From assembly GCA_027062285.1 (NCBI GenBank), contig JAMOTL010000008.1:1-42078 (forward strand): a stretch of DNA of 42,078 nucleotides, read 5' to 3'. Below are positions 33,727 through 42,078 of this stretch, in pieces. The translations under genes were made by a program, and so were the position numbers. Each line of letters begins with the position of its first letter. Positions within the stretch are counted from its first letter, which is position 1. The notes below the pieces were generated by a model. It did no database searches. It was not told the DNA's origin and saw only the letters and a program-made list of their open reading frames with translations. This stretch comes from Nautiliaceae bacterium (GTDB lineage Bacteria; Campylobacterota; Campylobacteria; Campylobacterales; Nautiliaceae).

Positions 33727-34552
33727 TTTCTTCTCCTTTTTGTTTTATTATATATCTGAGTGTGAATTTTAAAGCATTATCGTTACAAACTTCTACGCAT
33801 CTACCGCAGTTTGTACATTCGATACCGCTTATATAGTCGCTTTTTTTGTTTATTATAGGTGAAAGTACCTGATTTTCAGGACAAATCATTAAACATTCAC
33901 CACAATTCGTACATTTGTCTTTGTCGTGATATACTCTGATAATACTTTTTGCCCCGATTAAACTATAAGTAGCTCCTACAGGACAAATATGACCGCACCA
34001 TCCGTTTTTCAAGACAAAAGTGTCAAAAATGAAAATCACTAAAAGCCAAACCCATCCGAATCCTATACCAAAGGCTACACCTCTTGTGAAGAAACCTATG
34101 GGATTTATGAATTCAAAAGCCGCAGCTCCTACTGCTGCAGAGACTAATAGTAATACAACCATAAAAAAATAACGGAATTTTTTAACTTTTTGTACATTAA
34201 TTAAATTATCTTTTTCATGGTGCGTTTTTCTTCTGACCCATGCCGCTAAATCAGTAATAAGATTAACCGGGCATACCCAGCTACAATAAGCCCTTCCTCC
34301 GATTAGTCCGTAAATTAAAAGGACTATTAATACTCCTATTATGACATCGGTTGCTATAACAGCACCTGCAAATATCATTTGGAGTACCGCATATGGGTCT
34401 GCTAACGGAATAATGTCAAAAAATTTTGAAAAACTTAAATTTCCTTCTAATATTTTCCAACCCCAATATTGAGCTGCAAAATACAAAAATAAAATAGTGA
34501 ATTGTGTAATACGTCTAAGGATGAGATATTTATTTTTTATTATTGATCCCAT
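33704..34552 (-). CDS. napH: NapH, membrane quinol dehydrogenase subunit
   Basis: 282 residues. About four membrane helices are followed by a C-terminal pair of [4Fe-4S] motifs (CTNCGECLMICPEN near 217-230 and CTNCGRCVEVCNDN near 248-261). Two conserved CxxxCP motifs are present: YCSWVCPVN near 92-100 and WCGHICPVG near 184-192. With NapG it takes electrons from menaquinol and can replace NapC, which is absent here. It overlaps napG by 13 bases and napB by 23. Confidence 0.95.
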   Translation of the reverse strand: MGSIIKNKYLILRRITQFTILFLYFAAQYWGWKILEGNLSFSKFFDIIPLADPYAVLQMIFAGAVIATDVIIGVLIVLLIYGLIGGRAYCSWVCPVNLITDLAAWVRRKTHHEKDNLINVQKVKKFRYFFMVVLLLVSAAVGAAAFEFINPIGFFTRGVAFGIGFGWVWLLVIFIFDTFVLKNGWCGHICPVGATYSLIGAKSIIRVYHDKDKCTNCGECLMICPENQVLSPIINKKSDYISGIECTNCGRCVEVCNDNALKFTLRYIIKQKGEENEKSNIN

Positions 34553-35361
34553 TTTATGCCTTCATTTAAATTTTCAATGGCACTTTTTCTACTTCTGCCT
34601 GTTTTTGTTGTAGTTTGAGTACTCGCTTTTCTTACTCTTTGTTGATCTTTTTCATCCCATCCTTTTACGTATCTGTCTCCCGCTTTACCTAAGAAAACTT
34701 CTCTTGGAAAAATCTTTATAGCGGCTATTTCGGTTACACAAGCATTTTCACACATTCCGCATCCCGTACAAGCATCTTCATATACGACAGGAATTCTATA
34801 TGCGTGTTTTCCTGTTCTTTCATTTTTTTTCCATTCGATTTTAATAGCTTTATCCATTTCAGGACAAGCTCTATAACAAGCCGTACACTGTAATCCCCAA
34901 AAAGCGATACAACTGCTAGGGTCAATTACGGCTACCCCCATTTTTGCGTAGTCTATTGCCACTTCACCTTTCTCATTTTTACACATATCAGGTGTTAAAG
35001 CACCTGTAGGACACGCATACATACAAGGTATGTCATCACACATAAAACATGGTCCCGTTCTTGGTATAAAATAAGGTGTCCCAATTGGTTTTTTATCTCC
35101 CGGTGCAGCTAAAAATAAAGTAACAATTTCTTTTCCATCAATTATTACTTTATTATCTCTGTTTTTACAAGCTTCGACGCATAACCCGCATCTAATGCAT
35201 GTTTTTAAAAAATCTTCTTCTTTTAATGCCCCGGGAGGGCGAAGTGTTAAAGGTTTGTCTTTGTTTTCTTCGACAAACCCGCCTACAATACTTCCGGCAG
35301 CCACAGCAGCAGCTGAGGCTTGAACCATAGAAGTTAAAAATGAGCGTCTTTTATTATCCAT
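34540..35361 (-). CDS. napG: NapG, Tat-exported ferredoxin subunit
   Basis: 273 residues. A twin-arginine signal (NKRRSFLTSMVQASAAAVAAG) precedes four [4Fe-4S] motifs: CIRCGLCVEACKN near 55-67, CFMCDDIPCMYACPTG near 105-120, CIAFWGLQCTACYRACPE near 151-168 and CTGCGMCENACVT near 198-210. It sits on the periplasmic face with NapH and passes electrons from quinol to NapB. It lies 8 bases after napA. Confidence 0.95.
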   Translation of the reverse strand: MDNKRRSFLTSMVQASAAAVAAGSIVGGFVEENKDKPLTLRPPGALKEEDFLKTCIRCGLCVEACKNRDNKVIIDGKEIVTLFLAAPGDKKPIGTPYFIPRTGPCFMCDDIPCMYACPTGALTPDMCKNEKGEVAIDYAKMGVAVIDPSSCIAFWGLQCTACYRACPEMDKAIKIEWKKNERTGKHAYRIPVVYEDACTGCGMCENACVTEIAAIKIFPREVFLGKAGDRYVKGWDEKDQQRVRKASTQTTTKTGRSRKSAIENLNEGIKWDQ

Positions 35362-35369
35362 TAAAATCC

Positions 35370-38195
35370 TTACGCTTTATAAATTTTTACTGCTGCTTTT
35401 TTATAGTCAGTTTCTTTACTTAAAGGACATGTTGCGTCTAGACATACTTTGTTAATAAGTACTTTTTCATCAAACCATGGAACAAATACTAATCCTCTTG
35501 GAGGTTTGTTTCTACCTCTAGTTTCCACTCTTGCTTTTACTTTACCTCTTCTTGATTCGATTACTACCAAGTCAAATCTTTTTAATCCAAGTGCTTTAGC
35601 GTCTTTAGGGTTCATATAACATAATGCTTCAGGCATTGCTCTGTAAAGTTCAGGTACCCTCATTGTCATAGTACCACTATGCCAATGTTCTAACACCCTA
35701 CCTGTACATAGCCATAGGTTGTAACCTTTTGTATCGTATTTAGGATCTTCAGGGTGTACCATAAACGGTCTCCAGAAAATTTTCGCTTTGTTTTTGAGGT
35801 TGATTTTACCTTTGCTTGCGATTGGCCCTTGTAGGTTACCTCTTTTAATTGTTTTTAATAACGGTCCGTAGAATGCGAATTTTTCACCAGGTTTAGCGAA
35901 TTTTCTTGCGTATGGATCGTATTCTACGTTGAATCTCCATTTTGTTTCTTTTCCGTTAACTACAGGCCATCTTAGACCTCTAACTTTATGATATGTATCA
36001 AAGTCTGCCAAGTCGTGAGCATGTCCTAGACCGAATTTTCTATATTCTTCCCAAAGTGCTTTATGTACGAAGAATCCGTATCCTTTGAACGGTTTACCGT
36101 CTTCACCCATAATTTCTCTACCGTCACCTGCAGCTTCAGTATTTTTATGCATTTTTCCAGTTTGAGGGTTTTTAGCTATCGGATCTGGCCATGGGAAATT
36201 TTTGTGATATTCAGGTCTGTTGTAAAGAACATCAAATAGTGTCATTTCAGGATCATATCCCATTTCTTTTGCTTTATCAAGTACATTTGGAAGTACTGTT
36301 CCGTCAGGAAGTTTATGTTCTTTCCAAACTTCTTTTAATTTAAATCTTTTTGAAAATTCCATCATTGTCCAAATATCTGGCATTGCTTGCCCCGGAGGTG
36401 TTACTTGTTGTCTCCAATGCTGAGTTCTTCTTTCAGCATTTCCGTAAGCTCCCCATTTTTCATAAATCATAGCTACTGGTAAAATTAAGTCTGCTACTCT
36501 TGCTGAAATTCCAGGATAAGCTTCATTAACAACAATGAAATTATCCATAGTTCTAGCAGCTTTTACCCAGTGGTTTGCATTAGCGGTATTTTGCCATGGG
36601 TTATTTACATGTACCCAAGCCCATTTAATTTTACCGTCTTCAATATCTCTCATAATTTTTAAGAAGTGGCTACCAACTTTCGGATTTAACGTACCTTCAG
36701 GTAATTTCCATAGTTTTTCAGTAATTTTTCTATGTTTTGGATTAGCTACAAGCATATCTGCCGGAAGTCTGTGTGCGAATGTACCAACTTCTCTTGCCGT
36801 ACCACACGCACTTGGCTGACCTGTAAGTGAGAATGCTCCGCTTCCAGGAAGTGATTGTTTTCCAAGTAGTAGGTGAATCATATAAATTTGTTCGTTAACC
36901 CAACTTCCTCTTACGTGTTGGTTGAATCCCATTGTCCAGAAAGATACTACTTTTCTGTTCGGATCACAGTAAAGATCAGCTAGTTTTTGAAGTTTTCTTT
37001 TGAAACTGTCAAGTGATTCATCAGGATCACCTTTTGCTACTTTCGCTACGTAATCAAGAGTATAAGGTTCAACTCCTTTTTTAAAATCTTCAAAGCTGAT
37101 TTCCCAATGCCAGAATGGTTTTTTACCGGCTGCGTGTTTCATTTCCATTTCATCACCGGCTTTCCATTTACCGATTGGACTAAGAGCTACAGCTTCTTCA
37201 TCAGTTACTTTTTTAACTACTTGTTTAACAACAGTATCTTTTTCTTTTTCCGTTACGTTAGGGTTATTAGGATTTCTCATACCGTAACCGATATCCGCAT
37301 GTCCTGTTGCAAAAATAGTATGTTTTTTTACGAAATCCCAATTTACAGCATTTCTTTTAATAATTTCTCTTGCTATGTAGTTCATTATAGCAAGGTCAGT
37401 ATTTGGTCTGAATATGATTTCCATATCAGCAAGGTTTGAACATCTATTTCTATATGTTGATAAGTTTACTACATAATATTTATCAGGATTGTTAAGTTTC
37501 GCATCCGATACTCTTGACCATAAAATAGGATGCATTTCCGCCATATTGGCACCCCAAGTAATTACCGTATCAGTAATTTCAATATCGTCATAACATCCTG
37601 CCGGTTCGTCTATACCGAATGTTTGATAGAAACCTACAACCGCACTAGCCATACAGTGTCTAGCATTAGGGTCGATGTTGTTACTTCTCCATCCACCTTT
37701 TACTAATTTTACAGCTGCGTAACCTTCTTGGATTGTATATTGTCCTGAACCGAATACCGCAACTCCTGTAGGTCCTAATTCATTATAATATTTTTTAAAT
37801 TGTTTTTCCATTTCATCAAATGCTCTTTTCCAAGAAACAGGTCTGAATTTTCCGTTTTTGTCAAATTCACCTTTATCGTTCATTCTTAGAAGTGGTTGAG
37901 TAAGTCTGTCAGCACCGTACATAATTTTAGCGTTGAAGTAACCTTTAATACAGTTGATACCTCTGTTTACAGGACTTTCAGGGTCCCCTTTAACCGCTAC
38001 GATTTTATCGTCTTTAACCGCTACCATAATACCGCATCCGGTACCACAGAAACGACATACGGCTTTATCCCATTGCCATCCTTCTTGAGATTCTTTTGCT
38101 GCTGCTTCAGCATCTTGTGGTATGCTTAAGCCCGCTGCACTTGCTGCTGCTACAGCTGCTGTTGTTTTTAAAAATTCTCTTCTGTCCATTGACAT
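35370..38195 (-). CDS. napA: NapA, periplasmic nitrate reductase catalytic subunit
   Basis: 941 residues. A Tat signal (DRREFLKTT near 4-12, then an Ala-rich stretch to about 33) precedes a [4Fe-4S] site formed by Cys47, Cys50, Cys54 and Cys82. Cys181 in NARHCMASA ligates Mo in the bis-MGD cofactor. The molybdopterin-binding C-terminal region ends with [16 protein letters not shown] and [17 protein letters not shown]. It reduces nitrate to nitrite. The longer frame opening at 38297 is rejected: ATG 38195 has AAGGAG six bases upstream and starts the Tat signal. It is first in the operon napAGHBFLD. Confidence 0.97.
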   Translation of the reverse strand: MSMDRREFLKTTAAVAAASAAGLSIPQDAEAAAKESQEGWQWDKAVCRFCGTGCGIMVAVKDDKIVAVKGDPESPVNRGINCIKGYFNAKIMYGADRLTQPLLRMNDKGEFDKNGKFRPVSWKRAFDEMEKQFKKYYNELGPTGVAVFGSGQYTIQEGYAAVKLVKGGWRSNNIDPNARHCMASAVVGFYQTFGIDEPAGCYDDIEITDTVITWGANMAEMHPILWSRVSDAKLNNPDKYYVVNLSTYRNRCSNLADMEIIFRPNTDLAIMNYIAREIIKRNAVNWDFVKKHTIFATGHADIGYGMRNPNNPNVTEKEKDTVVKQVVKKVTDEEAVALSPIGKWKAGDEMEMKHAAGKKPFWHWEISFEDFKKGVEPYTLDYVAKVAKGDPDESLDSFKRKLQKLADLYCDPNRKVVSFWTMGFNQHVRGSWVNEQIYMIHLLLGKQSLPGSGAFSLTGQPSACGTAREVGTFAHRLPADMLVANPKHRKITEKLWKLPEGTLNPKVGSHFLKIMRDIEDGKIKWAWVHVNNPWQNTANANHWVKAARTMDNFIVVNEAYPGISARVADLILPVAMIYEKWGAYGNAERRTQHWRQQVTPPGQAMPDIWTMMEFSKRFKLKEVWKEHKLPDGTVLPNVLDKAKEMGYDPEMTLFDVLYNRPEYHKNFPWPDPIAKNPQTGKMHKNTEAAGDGREIMGEDGKPFKGYGFFVHKALWEEYRKFGLGHAHDLADFDTYHKVRGLRWPVVNGKETKWRFNVEYDPYARKFAKPGEKFAFYGPLLKTIKRGNLQGPIASKGKINLKNKAKIFWRPFMVHPEDPKYDTKGYNLWLCTGRVLEHWHSGTMTMRVPELYRAMPEALCYMNPKDAKALGLKRFDLVVIESRRGKVKARVETRGRNKPPRGLVFVPWFDEKVLINKVCLDATCPLSKETDYKKAAVKIYKA

Positions 38196-38346
38196 ATGCT
38201 CTCCTTTTTGAGATAGTTGCAAGATTTTACGTAATAATGATACAACTTTTATGGGCATTTGTGGTAAAATTTGTACAAAAATTAATTTTGAAGGCACTTT
38301 ATTGGCACTTTTTTAACATTATTTTAAGATTTCAAGGAGTTTAAAT
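38196..38346. promoter_or_regulatory. divergent control region of nap and mod operons
   Basis: This 151-base gap separates the starts of napA (-) and modA (+). It holds the direct repeats at 38293-38311 (listed separately) and a 10-bp palindrome TTTGTACAAA at 38270-38279. A possible napA -10 is TATCAT (38242-38237, minus strand). For modA, TAACAT (38314-38319) is the best -10 that still leaves its AAGGAG ribosome site in the message. No strong -35 boxes are seen on either side, as expected for activated promoters. Confidence 0.5.
38293..38311 (+). repeat. 11-bp direct repeat, candidate response-regulator site
   Basis: GGCACTTT at 38293-38300 and again at 38304-38311, an exact copy with an 11-bp period. 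It lies where a -35 box for modA would be and about 100 bases upstream of napA. The hao promoter has the same arrangement with one substitution. One helical turn between half-sites is typical for OmpR-family dimers. Confidence 0.6.
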
Positions 38347-39066
38347 ATGATAAGAAAAGTCTTGTTTTCAATTTTATTAGTAAAATTTTTAATGGCTGGA
38401 AATATTTTTTTGGCTACGTCCACAAATGTAAGTTATGCTTTAGATGAGCTTATAAAAGAATTCAAAAAAGATAATCCTAACATTAATATAAAAACCACAC
38501 TTGCCAGCAGCGGAAAACTTACAGCTCAAATTATGCATGGGGCTCCTTATGATATATTTATGTCTGCGAATATGAAATATCCCGATTTACTTTATAAAAG
38601 AGGAATCGCTATAACAAAACCTAAAGTATACGCAAAGGGTGCCATTAGTTTTTTCAGTGTAAAATATGAAAATCCGGATTTTGATACTTTAGAAAAAGTA
38701 AGACAAATAGCAATAGCTAATCCTAAATTTGCTCCTTATGGAAAAGCAGCCATAGAGGCGTTTAAAAATAGAGGCATATATGATCGTATAAAAAATAAAT
38801 TAATATATTCAGAAACAGTTACGGGAGTAATTCCGTATACGATACATTCGGCAGATGTAGGGATTGTGGCAAAATCCAGTTTATTTTCACCGAATATAAA
38901 AAAGATAGGTAAATTTTATTCCAAAGATGTCAATCCTAAATATTATACCCCTATTAAACAGGGAGTCGTTTTATTGAAACATAATGAAGATGCTAAAAAA
39001 TTTTATGATTTTTTATTTACTAAAAAAGCGAAAAAAATTTTTAAAAAATACGGATATATAGAATAA
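38347..39066 (+). CDS. modA: ModA, molybdate-binding periplasmic protein
   Basis: 239 residues. A Sec signal peptide (to about residue 17, FLMAG) is followed by the ModA fold: ATSTNVSYALDEL near 23-35, TLASSGKLTAQIMHGAPYDIFMSAN near 51-75 (Ser contacts for the oxyanion), NPKFAPYGKAAIEAF near 125-139 and DVGIVAKSS near 171-179. It captures molybdate (or tungstate) for the ABC importer, supplying the Mo that NapA needs. AAGGAG lies seven bases before ATG. It overlaps the next gene by one base. Confidence 0.93.
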   Translation: MIRKVLFSILLVKFLMAGNIFLATSTNVSYALDELIKEFKKDNPNINIKTTLASSGKLTAQIMHGAPYDIFMSANMKYPDLLYKRGIAITKPKVYAKGAISFFSVKYENPDFDTLEKVRQIAIANPKFAPYGKAAIEAFKNRGIYDRIKNKLIYSETVTGVIPYTIHSADVGIVAKSSLFSPNIKKIGKFYSKDVNPKYYTPIKQGVVLLKHNEDAKKFYDFLFTKKAKKIFKKYGYIE

Positions 39067-39443
39067 TGAATATTATAAAAGCTCAATTAATTGATAAACA
39101 TTCTCTAAAAAACATTAATCTGCTTACTTTTAAAAGCGGAGATTTTTTAATAAAAGTTTTGATTTTACAAATGAATGTCTCTTTAAATATCGGAGATATA
39201 GCGGATTTAAGTATAAAACCTACAAAACTTTTTTTAACGAAAGAAAAATGTAATTTTGAAAATGTGTTAAAAGTAAAAATAAAAGATATTCAAAAAGGTG
39301 AAATAGTGTCATCCGTGATAATCGAGTTCGATCATAATACTCTTGAAGTTATAATGTTAAGCGAGATGGTGGATTTTGATAAAGAAGCATATCTTTTATT
39401 TAAATCAAGCGATATTTCAATATTGGGGAAAAGTGATGGATGA
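39066..39443 (+). CDS. TOBE/Mop-like molybdate-binding protein
   Basis: 125 residues. Two short beta-rich halves resemble the TOBE (molybdopterin/molybdate-binding) domain: VLILQMNVSLNIGDIADLSIKPTKLFLTKE-type pattern split over residues 32-61, and VLKVKIKDIQKGEIVSSVIIEFDHNTLEVIML near 67-98. It has no DNA-binding helix-turn-helix, so it is not a full ModE. A similar protein lies between modA and modB in Campylobacter. It probably binds molybdate in the cytoplasm, for storage or control. It overlaps modA by one base and modB by eight. The family call is moderate. Confidence 0.75.
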   Translation: MNIIKAQLIDKHSLKNINLLTFKSGDFLIKVLILQMNVSLNIGDIADLSIKPTKLFLTKEKCNFENVLKVKIKDIQKGEIVSSVIIEFDHNTLEVIMLSEMVDFDKEAYLLFKSSDISILGKSDG

Positions 39444-40122
39444 GTTGAATTTTACGCCTTTTTTACTTTCTTTTAAGCTTGCTTTTACCGTTACGATAAT
39501 ATTGTTGGTAATAGGGATACCTTTTGCGTGGTATTTATCAAGAACAAAGTCTAAAATAAAACCTGTAATTGAAGCTTTGACGGCATTGCCTATAGTTTTG
39601 CCTCCTTCGGTATTAGGTTTTTATTTATTGGTTATTCTTTCGACGTCCTCACCTATAGGAAAATTTTTTTGGGAATATTTCAATATGAAACTCGTATTTA
39701 GTTTCGAAGGTTTGGTAGTGGCTAGTTGTATATATTCTTTTCCTTTTATGATTCAACCTTTACAAAACGGCTTTGAAAATATTGACAAAAATATAATAGA
39801 AGCCTCCTATTTAAGTGGAAAAGGTCCTATAATGACACTTTTTAAAGTAATTTTGCCAAATATGAAAGATTCGCTTTTAACGGCGATCATTATAACTTTT
39901 GCCCATACGGTCGGTGAATTCGGAGTGGTTTTGATGGTTGGAGGTTCGATTCCCGGAAAAACGGAAGTGGCAAGTGTAGCAATATATGATTTTGTGGAAA
40001 TGATGGATTATGAAAAAGCTCATATTTACAGTGCCATAATGCTTGTTATCAGTTTTTTAGTTCTTTTTGCCGTATATTTCATTAATCATAAAAATAAAAG
40101 AAAATTCAATGATGTATATTAA
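39436..40122 (+). CDS. modB: ModB, molybdate ABC transporter permease
   Basis: 228 residues with five to six membrane helices. The ABC permease motif EAA--G-- appears as IIEASYLSGKGPIMTLFKVILP near 125-146. Early conserved elements include LALKLAFTVT-like SFKLAFTVTI near 11-20 and the ALPIVLPPSVLGFYLL block near 51-66. A longer frame opening at 39376 is rejected: ATG 39436 has GGGGAAAAG upstream and gives the family N-terminus. It overlaps the TOBE gene by 8 bases and modC by 14. Confidence 0.94.
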   Translation: MDELNFTPFLLSFKLAFTVTIILLVIGIPFAWYLSRTKSKIKPVIEALTALPIVLPPSVLGFYLLVILSTSSPIGKFFWEYFNMKLVFSFEGLVVASCIYSFPFMIQPLQNGFENIDKNIIEASYLSGKGPIMTLFKVILPNMKDSLLTAIIITFAHTVGEFGVVLMVGGSIPGKTEVASVAIYDFVEMMDYEKAHIYSAIMLVISFLVLFAVYFINHKNKRKFNDVY

Positions 40123-40972
40123 TGTAAGAAAGACGCTTCACGGAAGTGAAGGTGGAATAAATCTTGAATGTGAATTCGAATTAAAACATAAAGAATTTTT
40201 AGCGATATCAGGACCCAGCGGAAGTGGGAAAACTACACTTTTAAGAATAATTGCCGGGCTTGAAAAAGCCGAAGGAATAATAAAAGTAGACAATGAAATA
40301 TGGCTTGAAAATAAAAAGTTTCTTTCCCCTCAAAAAAGGAGTATAGGATTTGTTTTTCAAGATTATGCTCTTTTTCCTAATATGAATGTTTTAGAGAATT
40401 TATTATTTGTAAATAAAGATCAAAAACTTGCTAAGAGGTTACTTGAAATGACTGACATTTTCCAGCTTAAAAACAGATATCCGAATATGTTAAGCGGTGG
40501 TCAAAAACAAAGAGTCGCTATTTGCAGGGCGCTGATGAGAAAACCGAAAATACTTTTATTGGATGAGCCTTTTTCCGCTCTTGATCCTGATATGAGGGAA
40601 AAACTTCAAGACGACATAGCTTTACTTCATAAAGAGTTCGGACTTACAACTATAATGATTTCTCATTCTCCAAGCGAAATATATAAACTTTCTGATAAAA
40701 TGATACAGTTAAATAAAGGTAAAATTGAAAAAATCGATACACCTTCTCAGGTTTTGTTGAAAACCGACACAAGTGAAAAATTTTCTTTGGAAGGTATGAT
40801 TATTGATATAATAAGAGCCGATATATTGAATGTGGCTATTGTCAGTATTGGTAATAGAATCGTTGAAATAGTTATTTCAAGAAATGAAAACAAAAATTTA
40901 AAAATCGGAGATAAAATTATAATATCTACAAAAGCATTTCATCCAAATATAAGAAAAAAGGAACAAAAGTGA
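40109..40972 (+). CDS. modC: ModC, molybdate ABC transporter ATPase
   Basis: 287 residues. Walker A GPSGSGKTTLLR near 33-44, the Q-loop FQDYALFPN, the ABC signature LSGGQKQRVAICRAL near 125-139 and Walker B ILLLDEPFSALDPDM near 147-161 with the H-loop ISHSPSE. The C-terminal 65 residues resemble a Mop/TOBE domain (EGMIIDIIRADILNVAIVSIG), which often binds the oxyanion and throttles transport. The ATG at 40109 is taken (40112 is equally possible; no strong ribosome site, so likely coupled to modB). The end overlaps the response regulator by 4 bases. Confidence 0.95.
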   Translation: MMYINVRKTLHGSEGGINLECEFELKHKEFLAISGPSGSGKTTLLRIIAGLEKAEGIIKVDNEIWLENKKFLSPQKRSIGFVFQDYALFPNMNVLENLLFVNKDQKLAKRLLEMTDIFQLKNRYPNMLSGGQKQRVAICRALMRKPKILLLDEPFSALDPDMREKLQDDIALLHKEFGLTTIMISHSPSEIYKLSDKMIQLNKGKIEKIDTPSQVLLKTDTSEKFSLEGMIIDIIRADILNVAIVSIGNRIVEIVISRNENKNLKIGDKIIISTKAFHPNIRKKEQK

Positions 40973-41619
40973 AAATATTATTGGTAGAAGATGATGTGTT
41001 TATCGGAGAATCAATAAAAGATTATTTTGAACTTCAAGGTAACAGAGTCGATTATTATTCTTCTCCTATAAAAGCTCTTGAGGAGATTTATCCGAATAAT
41101 TACGATATTTTTTTAATAGATATCAATATGCCGGGAATGAACGGTTATGAATTTTATAAAGAACTAAAAAATTACGCAAGTGACGTGCCGGTAATTTTTA
41201 TAACCGCTTATTCTGATATCGATCATGTCGAGCAGGCTTTTGATTTAGGGGCAGCCGATTATATTAAAAAGCCGTTTGATTTAAAAGAACTTGAGCTCAG
41301 AGTAAAAAGGCTTGTATTTAAAAAAACAAATGAAGTGAAAATAACCGAAAATTATAGATTTGATTTGAATAAACTGAAGCTTTTTTATAAAGATGAAGAA
41401 GTTGAACTAACTCAAAATGAAAAATATTTCTTAGAAATTTTGGTAAAAAACATAGGGCAAGTTGTTGATAGTGAAACTCTTAAAGATTATGTATGGGATG
41501 GAAAAGATATCTGCTCAAATACAATAAGAACGCACGTGAAAAAACTTAGAAACAAATTAAAAGAAAATTTTATTAAAAATGTAAGAGGGAGCGGTTATAA
41601 AATTGAAAAACAGCAATGA
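40969..41619 (+). CDS. OmpR/PhoB-family response regulator
   Basis: 216 residues. The receiver domain (about 1-115) has the acidic pair VEDD near 6-9, the phospho-acceptor Asp51 in IFLIDINMPGMNG, the conserved Thr in FITAYS near 77-82 and Lys in IKKPFD near 99-104. The C-terminal winged helix (about 125-214) shows LTQNEKYFLEILVKN, SNTIRTHVKKLRNKL and VRGSGYKIEK. The GTG start overlaps modC by 4 bases (GTGA), so it is made together with the molybdate importer. The kinase gene follows with a 17-base overlap. Targets are not proven; the paired repeats before hao and modA are natural candidates. Confidence 0.93.
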   Translation: MKILLVEDDVFIGESIKDYFELQGNRVDYYSSPIKALEEIYPNNYDIFLIDINMPGMNGYEFYKELKNYASDVPVIFITAYSDIDHVEQAFDLGAADYIKKPFDLKELELRVKRLVFKKTNEVKITENYRFDLNKLKLFYKDEEVELTQNEKYFLEILVKNIGQVVDSETLKDYVWDGKDICSNTIRTHVKKLRNKLKENFIKNVRGSGYKIEKQQ

Positions 41620-42078
41620 TTTTAAATTTGATATAACCATAGCATTTGTTATATTCGCTTTTTTAATCGTAGTTAGTGTAACATATACGGCTATTTATAT
41701 TTTTACGAATTTGACTACCGAAGAATTCAAAGATAAAGTAAAATTGGCCGCTAATAATATGTTTTATATTTATAAACAAAAAGAATCTACTATAAAAGAT
41801 ACGACTATCGCTCTTTCAAAAAACGATATATTTAATACCGATTTTCACATTAATCCTCTTATAATTAAATCGGTATTTAAAACTATGCTTTTTGCCAATG
41901 ATGAAATTAAAGAAATAAATTTTTATAATTTATACGGAAAATTAAACATCGGATGTGAAAAAGTAAATAAAGAAATCATATGTTATGAAAAAAATAGAAA
42001 CTTAAACGTAGTTAATTTTAATAAAAAAAATATATTTTTTAAAGAAAAACTCACTTCTCAAGGTGTTAATTACGTAGC
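41603..42078 (+). CDS. sensor histidine kinase, N-terminal part (runs off the window)
   Basis: The frame is open from TTG 41603 to the window edge, 158 residues so far. An N-terminal membrane helix near 11-34 (ITIAFVIFAFLIVVSVTYTAIYIF) leads into a periplasmic region of at least 120 residues with a Cache-like look (EINFYNLYGKLNIG near 106-119). The catalytic domains must lie beyond the edge. The start overlaps the response regulator by 17 bases, the usual arrangement for a two-component pair. Kinase identity is inferred from this context. Confidence 0.75.
   Translation, partial: MKNSNDFKFDITIAFVIFAFLIVVSVTYTAIYIFTNLTTEEFKDKVKLAANNMFYIYKQKESTIKDTTIALSKNDIFNTDFHINPLIIKSVFKTMLFANDEIKEINFYNLYGKLNIGCEKVNKEIICYEKNRNLNVVNFNKKNIFFKEKLTSQGVNYV

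Noticed and set aside
38196-38297. N-terminal extension of napA by 34 codons
   Set aside because: The extension lies in the control region; ATG 38195 has a ribosome site and directly starts the Tat signal.
38304-38325. TTGGCAC as a sigma-54 -24 element upstream of modA
   Set aside because: There is no GC ten bases after the GG, so the invariant spacing fails.
38302-38330. TTGGCA-N17-TAAGAT as a sigma-70 promoter for modA
   Set aside because: The start site would fall at about 38337, inside the AAGGAG ribosome site, so the message would lack it.

Overview
The window looks like a piece of chromosome from a motile, low-GC member of the Campylobacterota (formerly Epsilonproteobacteria), most likely order Nautiliales (Nautilia/Caminibacter-like). 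Four things point there: strongly AT-rich DNA; a flhF-flhG-membrane protein-fliA-fliM-fliY block in the Campylobacter/Helicobacter order; a napAGHBFLD cluster without napC; and an octaheme Hao-type cytochrome beside it with no nitrite reductase in view. The genus is inferred from gene content; no database search was possible.

Layout. 1-1468: end of an rRNA operon (5S, 5' end cut off by the window edge), a 400-base gene-free stretch, a CetB-like PAS gene on the minus strand, and a Lys-Glu-Val-Asp tRNA array behind a perfect sigma-70 consensus promoter. 1565-5206: a pqi lipid-transport operon with PqiA split into two genes, then pqiB, pqiC and a glycine-zipper lipoprotein. 5329-6072: a lone REP-associated (Y1/HUH) transposase. 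6097-7116 (-): GAPDH. 7276-11468: rpsF-ssb-rpsR, alr, xseA and a soluble mini-chemoreceptor. 11513-16934: flgL (own sigma-54 promoter), ftsK (probably starting at an ATT codon) and an OmpA-family lipoprotein. 16939-18150 (-): aminofutalosine deaminase-type amidohydrolase. 18208-25296: aroQ, M24 peptidase, a small basic protein, folK and the flagellar regulatory/switch genes. 25342-29705: Fe-S oxidoreductase, lgt, hemY, ccdA and a monoheme cytochrome c. 29787-38195 (-): hao and napDLFBHGA as read on the plus strand. 38347-42078: modA, a TOBE protein, modB, modC, an OmpR-type response regulator and the start of its sensor kinase.

How the genes fit together. The right half reads as a nitrate-respiration island: NapA needs molybdenum (modABC is divergent to napA), NapB and Hao need c-type hemes (ccdA and a HemY-type oxidase are next door), NapG/NapH can pass quinol electrons without NapC, and Hao offers a possible onward route for nitrite. 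Upstream of hao and in the napA/modA gap there is the same pair of GGCACTTT-like half-sites, exactly 11 bp apart. That spacing suits an OmpR-family regulator, and one is encoded in the mod operon. The left half is mainly housekeeping and motility, with several possible energy-taxis parts (PAS protein, soluble chemoreceptor).

All motif and repeat searches were done by eye, so statements about uniqueness are provisional.
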